Shown here: positions 1 through 6,804 of the stretch, piece after piece
Layout: every line of letters begins with the position of its first letter
How positions within the stretch are numbered: the first letter of the stretch is position 1
Assembly: GCA_030044395.1 (NCBI GenBank)
Contig: JASHVW010000431.1
Span: 1 to 17,702, forward strand
Source of the DNA: Verrucomicrobiia bacterium
GTDB taxonomy: Bacteria; Verrucomicrobiota; Verrucomicrobiia; Limisphaerales; UBA11358
Reading direction: 5' to 3'
DNA length: 17,702 nt
Position numbers and translations under genes: made by a program
The notes under the pieces: model-generated
Told to the model about the DNA's origin: nothing
The model's input: the letters and a program-made list of their open reading frames with translations, nothing else
The model's database searches: none

Positions 1-233
1 ATGAGAAAGTCAAAAGGGCCAGGGGGAAAGGATTCGGGGTCACGGACGTCTCCGCGATGGAAGCCGACGCCGGCTTTTTCGAGGCGGAGGACGTTCAGTT
101 CCGAGCCGCGGCGGTAAAGATTGTCCATGGCGACGATTTTTGCGGCGGGCGCCGCGGCGTGAAGGCCCATAGCCAGATTTGAGCCGACAAAGCCGGCACC
201 ACCGGTTATCAAAAAGCTATTCAAAGCATTCAA
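1..233 (-). CDS. NAD-dependent epimerase/dehydratase (nucleotide-sugar SDR), N-terminal part, runs off left edge
   Basis: Seen: 77 codons are open on the minus strand. They begin MNALNSFLITGGAGFVGSNL, which contains the Rossmann motif GGAGFVG (GxxGxxG) of extended short-chain dehydrogenases. Next come MDNLYRRGSELN and a GDVRDPE segment, the end of the second beta strand and the usual D-V-R/D region that contacts NAD(P). The start is TTG at 233-231, preceded by GAGG about 8 bases upstream; no in-frame ATG fits. Known: extended SDRs of this kind (UDP-glucose 4-epimerase, CDP-paratose/tyvelose epimerase and relatives) interconvert nucleotide sugars in the cytoplasm. The DNLYRRGSELN stretch reminds me of the CDP-paratose 2-epimerase-like group, but the substrate cannot be set from the N terminus. 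Context: same strand as, and 337 bases downstream of, the exopolysaccharide operon, so it probably supplies sugar precursors for it. The catalytic YxxxK motif lies outside the window. Confidence 0.85.
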   Translation of the reverse strand, partial: MNALNSFLITGGAGFVGSNLAMGLHAAAPAAKIVAMDNLYRRGSELNVLRLEKAGVGFHRGDVRDPESFPPGPFDFL

Positions 234-309
234 GTATTGATCCTCACAAAAAATGCGTAAAGCTCACGTATAGAACAATGTATGCAATATCAGGCCCATG
301 CATTTCAGC

Positions 310-331
310 TTATTTCCGCTTTATTTCCGCT
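310..331. repeat. 11-bp tandem direct repeat, two perfect copies
   Basis: TTATTTCCGCT occurs at 310-320 and again at 321-331. A degraded third copy (CATTTCAGCT) abuts at 301-310. On the minus strand this lies about 75-100 bases upstream of the epimerase start codon, where a regulator-binding array would be placed. That function is inference. Confidence 0.6.
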
Positions 332-424
332 TTTCCATTGTTTACACTCCGTGCCGGTCAATTCGCAAGCGCTTTCGCACTCGCGAATCTACGATACTCT
401 TCCTGGTATTTTTCATTTTTCCGC

Positions 425-447
425 ACAGGAAGACCTGTTCTTCCTGT
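425..447. repeat. Perfect 9-bp-arm stem-loop
   Basis: Arms ACAGGAAGA (425-433) and TCTTCCTGT (439-447) enclose a 5-base loop. Neither strand has a U-tract directly after it, so it does not look like an intrinsic terminator. It could be an operator, or an RNA processing or stability hairpin between the kinase and epimerase genes. Confidence 0.6.
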
Positions 448-570
448 TGCCGCTTCGTCCGGCCGGTAAAATTTGACGCGGCTCACAGAACGGCGAGTCG
501 TCCACCCTGCGCCATTGCGCCAGGCCACTCAAAATTTATCAATGCATCTTGATCTGGCCTCAGTCCCGGC

Positions 571-2712
571 TCATGCCGGCTCGCCTGAAGAGTGGTATTC
601 CGAATATTTGTAATAATGATACGAACGGTCGGTGCCGTCGGTCCGATTCAGGATCATTCCCAGGACATTGGCCTGGCGCTGATACAATAAATCCAGGGCT
701 TCTTTCACGATGCTGACGCGGGAAAAACGGCTGCGCACGACGAACAGGACGGCGTCGGACTTGGGAGCGAGGGTGGTGGCATCATCTGCGGCGAACACGG
801 GGCAAGAGTCAACGAGGACGTAATCATATCGTTCGCGGAAACGCGAGAGGATGGCCTGGCAACCCGGGGTCAGGAACAAGTCGCCAGGATTGCGCAGGCC
901 GCTGCCGCGCGGGACAAACCAGAGATTGGCCAGGGAGGTGGCCTGGATGACGAGATTGTCCGGCATGTCCGGCCGGCGCAACAGTTCCGAGAAGCCGGGT
1001 TTGGATGAAAGGCCGAGGATATCGTGCAAGCGTCCTTTGCGCAAATCTGCATCCATAAGGAGCACACGGGCGCCACCCAAGGCCAGGGCGCAGGCGAGGT
1101 TTGACGCGATGGTGGATTTGCCTTCATTTGGCACGGCGCTGGTGATGAGAACGAGTTTTGGGCGGGCGCCGTTTACAGGAAAAAACAGCAGGGCGGAACG
1201 AAGATTGCGATAGGACTCCACATACATGTGGTGGTCATGATTGTCTTCCAAAAGGGCCAAGGGCGATTTTCCAACAGATTCAGGAATCTCAGGGACCTGG
1301 CCCACCACGCCGTCTCCCAGTGTTTCGATGACCTCGACGACGGAAGTGAAGCGGTCGTCGCGAATGGCGGTCAACAAGACGATTCCAAAGCCCACGGCGA
1401 GTCCGCCGAAAGCGGAAGCGGAGAGGCTGCTTTTGAGGGCCTGATAGGAGCGGGTGGCCGGAGTGGCCGGTTGCAGAATAATAAGAGTCTCCTGATCAAT
1501 ATTCCGGGTAATATCCACGTTGTGCAGGAGGGACAAGAGTTCGTTGTAGAGCGACTGGTTCCGGTCAATATTTGCCCTGAGGCCTTCGGCCCGGGAAATG
1601 CGGGCGCTGTCATTATCCACAGTGGCTTCCCATTGGTTAATCGCCTGCTGAACGCTGTCAATGCGGATTTTGAGTGCTTGCCGGGCGATCGCGATGTCGG
1701 TTTGGTTTTCTTTGCGGTACAGGTCGGCGAAATTTTCGGCCTGTTCGACTTGGTCGTTGAGATAAACGATTTTGGGATGATCGGGGCGCAAATATTTGCT
1801 TAATTTACTGAGTTGAAACTTGAGAGTGGCGATCTGCCGGTCGGCATCCATGACAGCCGAATTGGGGGACGAAGAATTATTTCCGAGCAATTGGTCATAC
1901 AAGGAAGTTGAAGCGTTGGTGGTTCCCAGAAGCATGGGTGAACTTTTTTCCAGAGCGACGGCGTTCAGGAGATTACTTTGCAACAGATAGTCGGCCAGTT
2001 GCTCTTTCAATTTGGCGAGATAGCTGCCGGCCAACTGGTTTTCCTGTTCCAAAATCACGAAATTGTTGGTTTGTTCATATTGCACCAAGACGGCCTCATC
2101 GCTCTTCATCTGCAGTTCGAGCCGGTCCACCTGGGTCGAGATGGAGGCGAGGGTGTCGCCGGAAACCTCCTTGCGGGAATTTTTTCTATAGTCCAGATAG
2201 GCATTCATCAGGGAATTGAGGAACAGCGGGGTAAAACCCGGATTAGAGCCAGTGGCCTGGATGTTGAAGACGGTACTTTTGGGGGCGGCGGCGACGCTGA
2301 TGTCCACGGGGATGGGATAGCCATCCTTGCCGGTGATGATGTTGTTGGTTCCGGCGGCGGCGAGGCGCACCAAAGCGAGGTTTCTCAATTCCGGGTTCTC
2401 GAGCACGGCGGTGAGGTTCCCGAGGAACGTGTCGGAGTCATCGCTAAAATTTGCGCCCTGGGGCAATTCCAATTTCTCCGTCTCCAACATGCTGGCTTTG
2501 GAGATGAATTGCGGCGGCGAAAGCCGGAAATTCACCGCCGTCCATCCGAGGGCAATCAGCAATGTGACCAACGGTATCCACCAGAATTCACGGAGGAAAA
2601 TGAGGAACTTTTTCACGCGAAACTTTGGAGCCGGCGCTGGGGCTATGGCTTCCATGGGAGTCCCGAATTGGAAATCCGGGTCGGAGAACGGGGCCGGCGG
2701 TTGGTCGTTCAT
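571..2712 (-). CDS. Polysaccharide co-polymerase / tyrosine autokinase (Wzc-like BY-kinase)
   Basis: Seen: 713 residues. A cytoplasmic N tail is followed by a membrane segment around residues 36-56 and a Wzz-type periplasmic domain with long heptad-rich coiled-coil stretches (about 170-410). A second membrane segment lies near 430-450. The cytoplasmic kinase domain has Walker A PNEGKST (G531, K532, S533, T534), Walker A-prime LLMDADLRKG (D554, D556) and Walker B VLVDSCP (D635). The last 21 residues carry five tyrosines (Y698, Y700, Y701, Y703, Y706), the usual autophosphorylation cluster. Known: fused Wzz/BY-kinase proteins control chain length and export of capsule or exopolysaccharide by cycles of C-terminal Tyr phosphorylation. 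Context: the ATG lies 5 bases after the stop of the export-protein gene, so it is the last tightly coupled gene of the operon. The periplasmic part is full-length and nothing key is missing. A cognate Tyr phosphatase is not in the window. Confidence 0.95.
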   Translation of the reverse strand: MNDQPPAPFSDPDFQFGTPMEAIAPAPAPKFRVKKFLIFLREFWWIPLVTLLIALGWTAVNFRLSPPQFISKASMLETEKLELPQGANFSDDSDTFLGNLTAVLENPELRNLALVRLAAAGTNNIITGKDGYPIPVDISVAAAPKSTVFNIQATGSNPGFTPLFLNSLMNAYLDYRKNSRKEVSGDTLASISTQVDRLELQMKSDEAVLVQYEQTNNFVILEQENQLAGSYLAKLKEQLADYLLQSNLLNAVALEKSSPMLLGTTNASTSLYDQLLGNNSSSPNSAVMDADRQIATLKFQLSKLSKYLRPDHPKIVYLNDQVEQAENFADLYRKENQTDIAIARQALKIRIDSVQQAINQWEATVDNDSARISRAEGLRANIDRNQSLYNELLSLLHNVDITRNIDQETLIILQPATPATRSYQALKSSLSASAFGGLAVGFGIVLLTAIRDDRFTSVVEVIETLGDGVVGQVPEIPESVGKSPLALLEDNHDHHMYVESYRNLRSALLFFPVNGARPKLVLITSAVPNEGKSTIASNLACALALGGARVLLMDADLRKGRLHDILGLSSKPGFSELLRRPDMPDNLVIQATSLANLWFVPRGSGLRNPGDLFLTPGCQAILSRFRERYDYVLVDSCPVFAADDATTLAPKSDAVLFVVRSRFSRVSIVKEALDLLYQRQANVLGMILNRTDGTDRSYHYYKYSEYHSSGEPA

Positions 2713-2717
2713 GCGGG

Positions 2718-3572
2718 CTAAAAATCAATGGTTTTTTCAGGGACAAAAATAAGGTCTCCAGCTTCGACGGCCGGGTCGTCGGAGGCATCACCTTTGTCGA
2801 GCACGCCGGAGACATTAACGGTGAAGACGTCATTGGGGCCACCTTCCTGTTTGCGGGTGACACGGACTTCTCTTTGGTTCGCGAAGTCGGTGAAACCGCC
2901 TGCGCGCAGGATGGCTTTACTGACGGTCAAGATTTCGTCGCGCGGCAATTCCAGCGGCCCAGGTGCCTTGACCGCCCCGACCAGGTAGATGACGCCCTGC
3001 GAAACCATTGAATCCACGGAGATAATTACGGTAGCCTGGTAATAGTATTTTTTCTCCAGGACAACTTTGAGTTCCTGCGCCAATTGCCTGCAAGTTTTGC
3101 TGGCGGCGGGAAAAGGCCCGAGATAGGGGACTTCCAGGACGCCGGAATCCGAGACGACCATGGACTTGGGATCATCTCCGTCCTCCAAAACCTGATAAGT
3201 GACGCGGTCTCCGGCGGCCAGTTTGTATTTGTCGTCCAGTATGGCCATAGGGTTGGTTGAGGTGTCGCCCAGGGCACCGGGAGAAGCCGCCGGGGCAGCG
3301 CTGGTATTTGCGCGCAAATTTGGAGCGGAAGACATCACGGGAAGCGCCGCAGAGCGGGAAGGCGGCTTCGGAGCGGGGCTTGGAGCTGCCTGGGCTCCCG
3401 CCGCGCTTACATCGGGAAAATCGGAACCCGAAGCCGGCAAGGGCCTTGAAACGAGCAAAAAAGCGGCCGACGCAGCCATGGCGAAACCAAAGAATCCAGG
3501 CGTCCGGCGTCGAAGGAATGACGGAAACTTTGGCAACGGCGTTCGATTTGATGAAAACAAACAGCTAGTCAC
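2718..3572 (-). CDS. Polysaccharide export protein (Wza-like, Poly_export + SLBB)
   Basis: Seen: 284 residues. A long basic N region (RRR at 21-23) and a hydrophobic core at about 29-42 form a signal peptide, with possible cleavage near residue 50. A Pro/Ala/Ser-rich linker follows (about 57-110). A Poly_export domain starts at KYKLAAGDRVTYQV (115-128) and includes SDSGVLEVPYLGPF. An SLBB-like domain follows (about 193-245, IYLVGAVKAPGPLEL and LRAGGFTDFANQREVRV), and the protein ends in a D-LIFVPE segment. Known: such proteins form the periplasm-to-outer-membrane part of the channel that pairs with a Wzc partner. Odd: there is no lipobox Cys, so unlike E. coli Wza it is probably not a lipoprotein, and it lacks Wza's C-terminal amphipathic helix, so the neighbouring beta-barrel protein may supply the outer-membrane pore (inference). 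Start: GTG at 3572-3570 overlaps the upstream TGA (GTGA), implying translational coupling. Confidence 0.92.
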   Translation of the reverse strand: MTSCLFSSNRTPLPKFPSFLRRRTPGFFGFAMAASAAFLLVSRPLPASGSDFPDVSAAGAQAAPSPAPKPPSRSAALPVMSSAPNLRANTSAAPAASPGALGDTSTNPMAILDDKYKLAAGDRVTYQVLEDGDDPKSMVVSDSGVLEVPYLGPFPAASKTCRQLAQELKVVLEKKYYYQATVIISVDSMVSQGVIYLVGAVKAPGPLELPRDEILTVSKAILRAGGFTDFANQREVRVTRKQEGGPNDVFTVNVSGVLDKGDASDDPAVEAGDLIFVPEKTIDF

Positions 3573-4858
3573 GACGAATGATACGTCAGCATAAGCCCTA
3601 CAAGATTTTGGGTATATCCCCGGTCCGCCAACGAAGATGCTCTCTGAGTAAATTGATAATTCAAGCCAAGATCAAACCGACGCGTGATGGCGTGAGTGAG
3701 GCCTAAACCACCTCCATACCAATTGTAGATTTCATTGGAAACCAGATTGGCGTATGGATTCATCGGGGCGATCAAGGTTGTGCCCTCCCCCTGGTTGCCG
3801 TGCTGAAAGAAGAGCGAGGTTTGGAACGCGAGGCCGCGGATGAAATTCCAAACGATGCCGGCGTTGGCGTAATAGTCTTCAACAATATCCGATTGAGCCC
3901 CCGCGCTGATCAGGTGGCCGGCGTCGAGCGAAACATTGACTGAGCGTCTGACCTTGTCGCTGATCTTCAAATCGGCATACCAGGAGTTCAAGGTGGAATT
4001 TTGGACGGACTGGCTGTTTTGGCCAAAAACGTCAATGGCGCAGCCGAGCCGCGGCTGGATCTCGAGGAATGAATCCGGACGCCAATCGCCATAAACACCA
4101 ATGCTATAGGAGGTGCTATTGTTCAGCACATCCTGATTGTAATAGGTGTAAGAGGCGGTGCTTTCCAGGCCGGCGGTTAATTTTGAATTCAATGTGTATC
4201 CCGCGCGGGCATAGCCGGATTCTGACGAGAAGTCAGTGTCTGAGAACTGGCCGGAGGTGGAAAGAAAGGTTTGATGGTCGTATCCCAGGGTCAATTGCAC
4301 CCTTTCCAGATTCCATTTTGCCGAAAGGCCGACGATATTTTGAAAGGCGCCATAGGCGCCAGTGCCGGCGACGGTGGGATTCTGCGCCGAGTTTTGCATG
4401 AAACTGAACCGATCGTGGAGATTGATCAGAATGTCCTTGATATAAATGTTGAAAGAAAGCCCCGAGCCGGATTGGAGATAGAATGAGCTTAAATCCTGGT
4501 GAAAAAGGTACGCGCTATAGCCCATGATAATGTTGACCTGGAGCAGATTGCGGTCGGTCAATGGATAGCTGATGATGGTGCCAAGGGTTGGCAGGAGGAT
4601 GATATCCTCCTGCAGATTATTTTCGGTGCAGTTGATATTATCATTCCATTGGACGCTCAGGGAAGGAACGAGGAGCGTTCTAAAGTCACCGCTTTTGAAG
4701 GTGTAATCCGGATTTTGCATCTGCTTTTGGCACATCTCGGAAGCGGAGTCGTTCGCCATGGCGTCAGTCAATCCCACCTGCGCCCGCGCCGGGATGGCCG
4801 CAAAGAACGAGGCGAGCAGCATGCCGGACAAGCCCAAAATGGCCCCGGATTCCTTCAC
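3569..4858 (-). CDS. Outer-membrane beta-barrel protein of the exopolysaccharide operon
   Basis: Seen: 429 residues. The N-terminal signal peptide (about 1-26) ends IPARA before QVGL. The rest is rich in alternating hydrophobic/polar strands with aromatic residues at strand ends (for example LQVNIIMGYSAYLF, VQLTLGYDHQTFL, LGLNYQFTQRASS). It closes with a terminal strand NLVGLMLTYHSS, typical of barrels inserted by the BAM machinery. I do not recognise a named enzyme domain. Known: exopolysaccharide loci of Verrucomicrobiota and some Proteobacteria often carry a barrel like this beside Wza/Wzc genes, and a pore or secretion-accessory role is usually assumed. Start: GTG at 4858-4856 overlaps the TGA of the AraC-type gene as GTGA. 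The stop overlaps the next GTG in the same way. The tight packing on both sides says its dosage is tied to the export protein and to the regulator. Confidence 0.85.
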   Translation of the reverse strand: MKESGAILGLSGMLLASFFAAIPARAQVGLTDAMANDSASEMCQKQMQNPDYTFKSGDFRTLLVPSLSVQWNDNINCTENNLQEDIILLPTLGTIISYPLTDRNLLQVNIIMGYSAYLFHQDLSSFYLQSGSGLSFNIYIKDILINLHDRFSFMQNSAQNPTVAGTGAYGAFQNIVGLSAKWNLERVQLTLGYDHQTFLSTSGQFSDTDFSSESGYARAGYTLNSKLTAGLESTASYTYYNQDVLNNSTSYSIGVYGDWRPDSFLEIQPRLGCAIDVFGQNSQSVQNSTLNSWYADLKISDKVRRSVNVSLDAGHLISAGAQSDIVEDYYANAGIVWNFIRGLAFQTSLFFQHGNQGEGTTLIAPMNPYANLVSNEIYNWYGGGLGLTHAITRRFDLGLNYQFTQRASSLADRGYTQNLVGLMLTYHSS

Positions 4859-5913
4859 TTATCCTCCGCCGGTGTTTGAGAGGAGACGGAGCGGCTTTGG
4901 GAGATTGCGGAGATTCCGACTTGCGATTGCCTGAGTCGCGAGGCCGCGCCTGGGGCGGATCGAGGAACGTAGGAAGGCGACCGCAATTTTGCCGTGGGGG
5001 AGCCACTTTCGGGCTGGGCGCCCCATGGGCACAAACCATTAGCCTGAAGCAGACAGCCGGCCTTGGTTTCAATCTTTGACGTTTTTGTGTTCTCAGACTG
5101 CACAATTAATTTGTACCATTGGCCTGGACTAGTACCGTATCGCCTCTTAAAGCAGGTATTAAAAAGCCCCAGATGATTGAAACCGCACTGCTCGGCCACG
5201 TTAATGACCTTCTCGCGGGGATTCCGCAGCAGGGAGACGGCCTTCAACAAGCGGATTTCCATTCTCAACGCCGTAATGGAAAGTCCGAAATGCTGATGAA
5301 AGAGACGGTTGAGGTGGCGGCGGCTGCAACTGAACCTGGCGGCCAATTCATCGACGGAAAGATTCAATAAGTCGGCGGATGGAAGCTTTTCAAACACCTG
5401 GATCATATGGTCTTCGGCCCAATCGCGTCCGCTGCGTTGGACATGCACGTTTTTGACCTCGTCGGAAAGGATTGCGGCCACAATATTGAGCAACTGGCTG
5501 CGTTGTTGGAGGCCGAATTTTGCCTGGGCGGCCTCGAGAAGCCGGTGGGCCTCCACCGCCACTGGATTGCTCGAAGCATAGATTTTGGATGCCTTAAAAT
5601 TCGCCCTAAGGTTGTGCAAGACACTGATTTCCGTGCTGGCGAAAAGTGGAAACAGGTCTTCGAGAAGAAGGGAAAAGCTCGAAAACACACATTCGTTTCT
5701 TTCCTCGGCATACAATTTTCCACTGCATTGGCCCGTAAATACGAGCAGAGTGCCTGGAATCAGCCGTTGCATGGAGTTGGGTGAGACATATTTGCCGATG
5801 CCGCCTTTAATGAAGATGAAGGTAAATTCATCTTCGTTCCGGGATTGGCTCATCCACGGTTCCGAGGATTGCAAGCGGACCAATCGCAATTCAAAATGTT
5901 CGTCCCCAGACAT
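4855..5913 (-). CDS. AraC-family transcriptional regulator with an atypical C-terminal extension
   Basis: Seen: 352 residues. Residues 1-150 look like an AraC-type cupin/dimerisation region (for example FTFIFIKGGIGKYV, IPGTLLVFTGQCSGKLY). The two-helix-turn-helix DNA-binding domain is at about 185-268: first HTH LSVDELAARFSCSRRHLNRLF, second VINVAEQCGFNHLGLFNTCFKRRYGTSPGQW. Known: these proteins bind asymmetric sites, often as activators that also regulate their own gene. Odd: AraC proteins normally end a few residues after the P-x-x-W/Y motif, but this one continues for about 82 residues (271-352) that are Ser/Pro/Ala/Gln-rich and without recognisable domain. The extension runs exactly into the next gene, giving a GTGA overlap. 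Context: first gene of the exopolysaccharide operon, so it probably controls its own operon (inference). Start: ATG at 5913-5911; the Shine-Dalgarno is weak. Confidence 0.9.
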   Translation of the reverse strand: MSGDEHFELRLVRLQSSEPWMSQSRNEDEFTFIFIKGGIGKYVSPNSMQRLIPGTLLVFTGQCSGKLYAEERNECVFSSFSLLLEDLFPLFASTEISVLHNLRANFKASKIYASSNPVAVEAHRLLEAAQAKFGLQQRSQLLNIVAAILSDEVKNVHVQRSGRDWAEDHMIQVFEKLPSADLLNLSVDELAARFSCSRRHLNRLFHQHFGLSITALRMEIRLLKAVSLLRNPREKVINVAEQCGFNHLGLFNTCFKRRYGTSPGQWYKLIVQSENTKTSKIETKAGCLLQANGLCPWGAQPESGSPTAKLRSPSYVPRSAPGAASRLRQSQVGISAISQSRSVSSQTPAEDK

Positions 5914-6155
5914 TATTAGCTATCGCGATTCACCGCAAAATTTCCCAATTTGGCCATTTTTAGACACCATGAGAATTAAAATCTCTCGAACATTCTACAG
6001 ACTTACAAGGACGAAGTCTATACACTTTTGTGATCCAACAATACACATTTAGGACAAGTAATACAAAAAGGTTGGCTTAATTTAATATTAGCAATATTTA
6101 CAGTATCTGGTTAAGGCTCCGAAGGTGTAAAATCGGATAAATTGCACTTGAATTA
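5914..6155 (-). promoter_or_regulatory. AT-rich control region upstream of the AraC-led exopolysaccharide operon
   Basis: A sigma70-like promoter can be proposed on the minus strand: -35 TTGTAT (6066-6061), 17-base spacer, -10 TATTGT (6043-6038). It would give a 5-prime leader of about 115-120 bases. Upstream of it is a dyad AATATT-AGC-AATATT (6084-6098), placed where an activator such as the AraC protein could bind. The composition is clearly richer in A/T than the flanking genes. No Shine-Dalgarno, riboswitch or terminator was recognised. Confidence 0.35.
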
Positions 6156-6530
6156 TCAGTTGATTTTTTCATTTGCCAGCAATCTATCCATGGCGTCTTT
6201 AACGTCGAGCAAGCTTGCTGGTTTTTGGATCAACGCATCAATGCTGGAGCGGTTTTGGGGCGGGTTGGCGGTGAACATGACTACCCAAGTGGCGGGAGAG
6301 CGCATTTTGACGACATGTGACAACTCGGCGCCGCTCATTTTGACCATGGAATTATCCGTTAGAACCAAATCATGAGTTTTTGGGTCAAAACGGGACAACG
6401 CCTCTTCCGCGCTTCGTGCCGTATCCACGATAAATCCCAAGCTGTCAAAAAACCATTTTGCCAGGACCCGGAGATCGTCATTGTCGTCAACCAGCAACAT
6501 GGTTTTCACGTGGTTCAGAGCATTTTCCAC
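6156..6530 (-). CDS. Single-domain response regulator (CheY-like receiver)
   Basis: Seen: 124 residues covering one complete receiver domain and nothing else. The acidic pocket is LLVDDNDD (D15, D16), the phosphoacceptor is D59 in LVLTDNSM, the conserved Thr is T87 in VMFTAN, and the Lys is K103 in IQKP. No DNA-binding or enzymatic output domain is present. Known: such stand-alone receivers pass phosphate on or bind partner proteins, in chemotaxis-like or phosphorelay systems. Context: same strand as the exopolysaccharide operon, 242 bases upstream of the AraC gene. No histidine kinase is in the window, so it is an orphan here. Start is uncertain: the longest frame begins at GTG 6530; GTG at 6509 would give the more usual MKTMLLVDD, and ATG at 6500 is also possible. 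None has a clear Shine-Dalgarno. A role in controlling polysaccharide production is inference from position only. Confidence 0.9.
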   Translation of the reverse strand: MENALNHVKTMLLVDDNDDLRVLAKWFFDSLGFIVDTARSAEEALSRFDPKTHDLVLTDNSMVKMSGAELSHVVKMRSPATWVVMFTANPPQNRSSIDALIQKPASLLDVKDAMDRLLANEKIN

Positions 6531-6551
6531 AAAATCGGTTTTAAAAGGTTC

Positions 6552-6579
6552 TATATATATTTGGCTCGCCGGACAACAA
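6552..6579 (-). promoter_or_regulatory. Putative sigma70-like promoter of the response-regulator gene
   Basis: On the minus strand: -35 TTGTTG (6579-6574), then TATATA (6557-6552) at 16 bases, or TATAGA (6555-6550) at 18 bases. It lies about 20 bases upstream of the longest start codon and 40-50 upstream of the alternatives. The spacing and the TATATATA tract support it; there is no further proof. Confidence 0.4.
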
Positions 6580-6804
6580 TTTGGATAAATTCTTTCAACT
6601 TTAAAAGGCCAAATTCTCAGTCAGCGCTTCAAGAGAACATATCGCTGAAATCCAGTAAAAGTCTATGCGAAAACAGGACAAACGTTGGCATTAATGGGAC
6701 ATCGGCGTTCGCCGTCGGGAGCAAGGCCAGGTTTGGCGGGCTTTTTTTAAAGAGCGGGAGAGCCAACAGCAGCTTTGGGGGGGAAGGCGCCCTGCCCCTT
6801 CAAA

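Larger units (their letters stand above)
234..570. other. Intergenic region between autokinase gene and epimerase
   Basis: No convincing gene is seen here. The open frames on the plus strand are low-complexity and have no recognisable domain. The stretch holds an 11-bp perfect tandem duplication (310-331), a 9-bp-arm stem-loop (425-447) and the dyad ATTCGC/GCGAAT (361-366 and 383-388). I see no strong terminator for the upstream operon, so the epimerase could be read through from it or have its own promoter here. Confidence 0.6.

Noticed and set aside
379..479. Short minus-strand frame upstream of the epimerase (contains MKNTRKSIVDSRVRKRL)
   Set aside because: Under 40 codons, no ribosome site of proper spacing, no family resemblance; probably chance.
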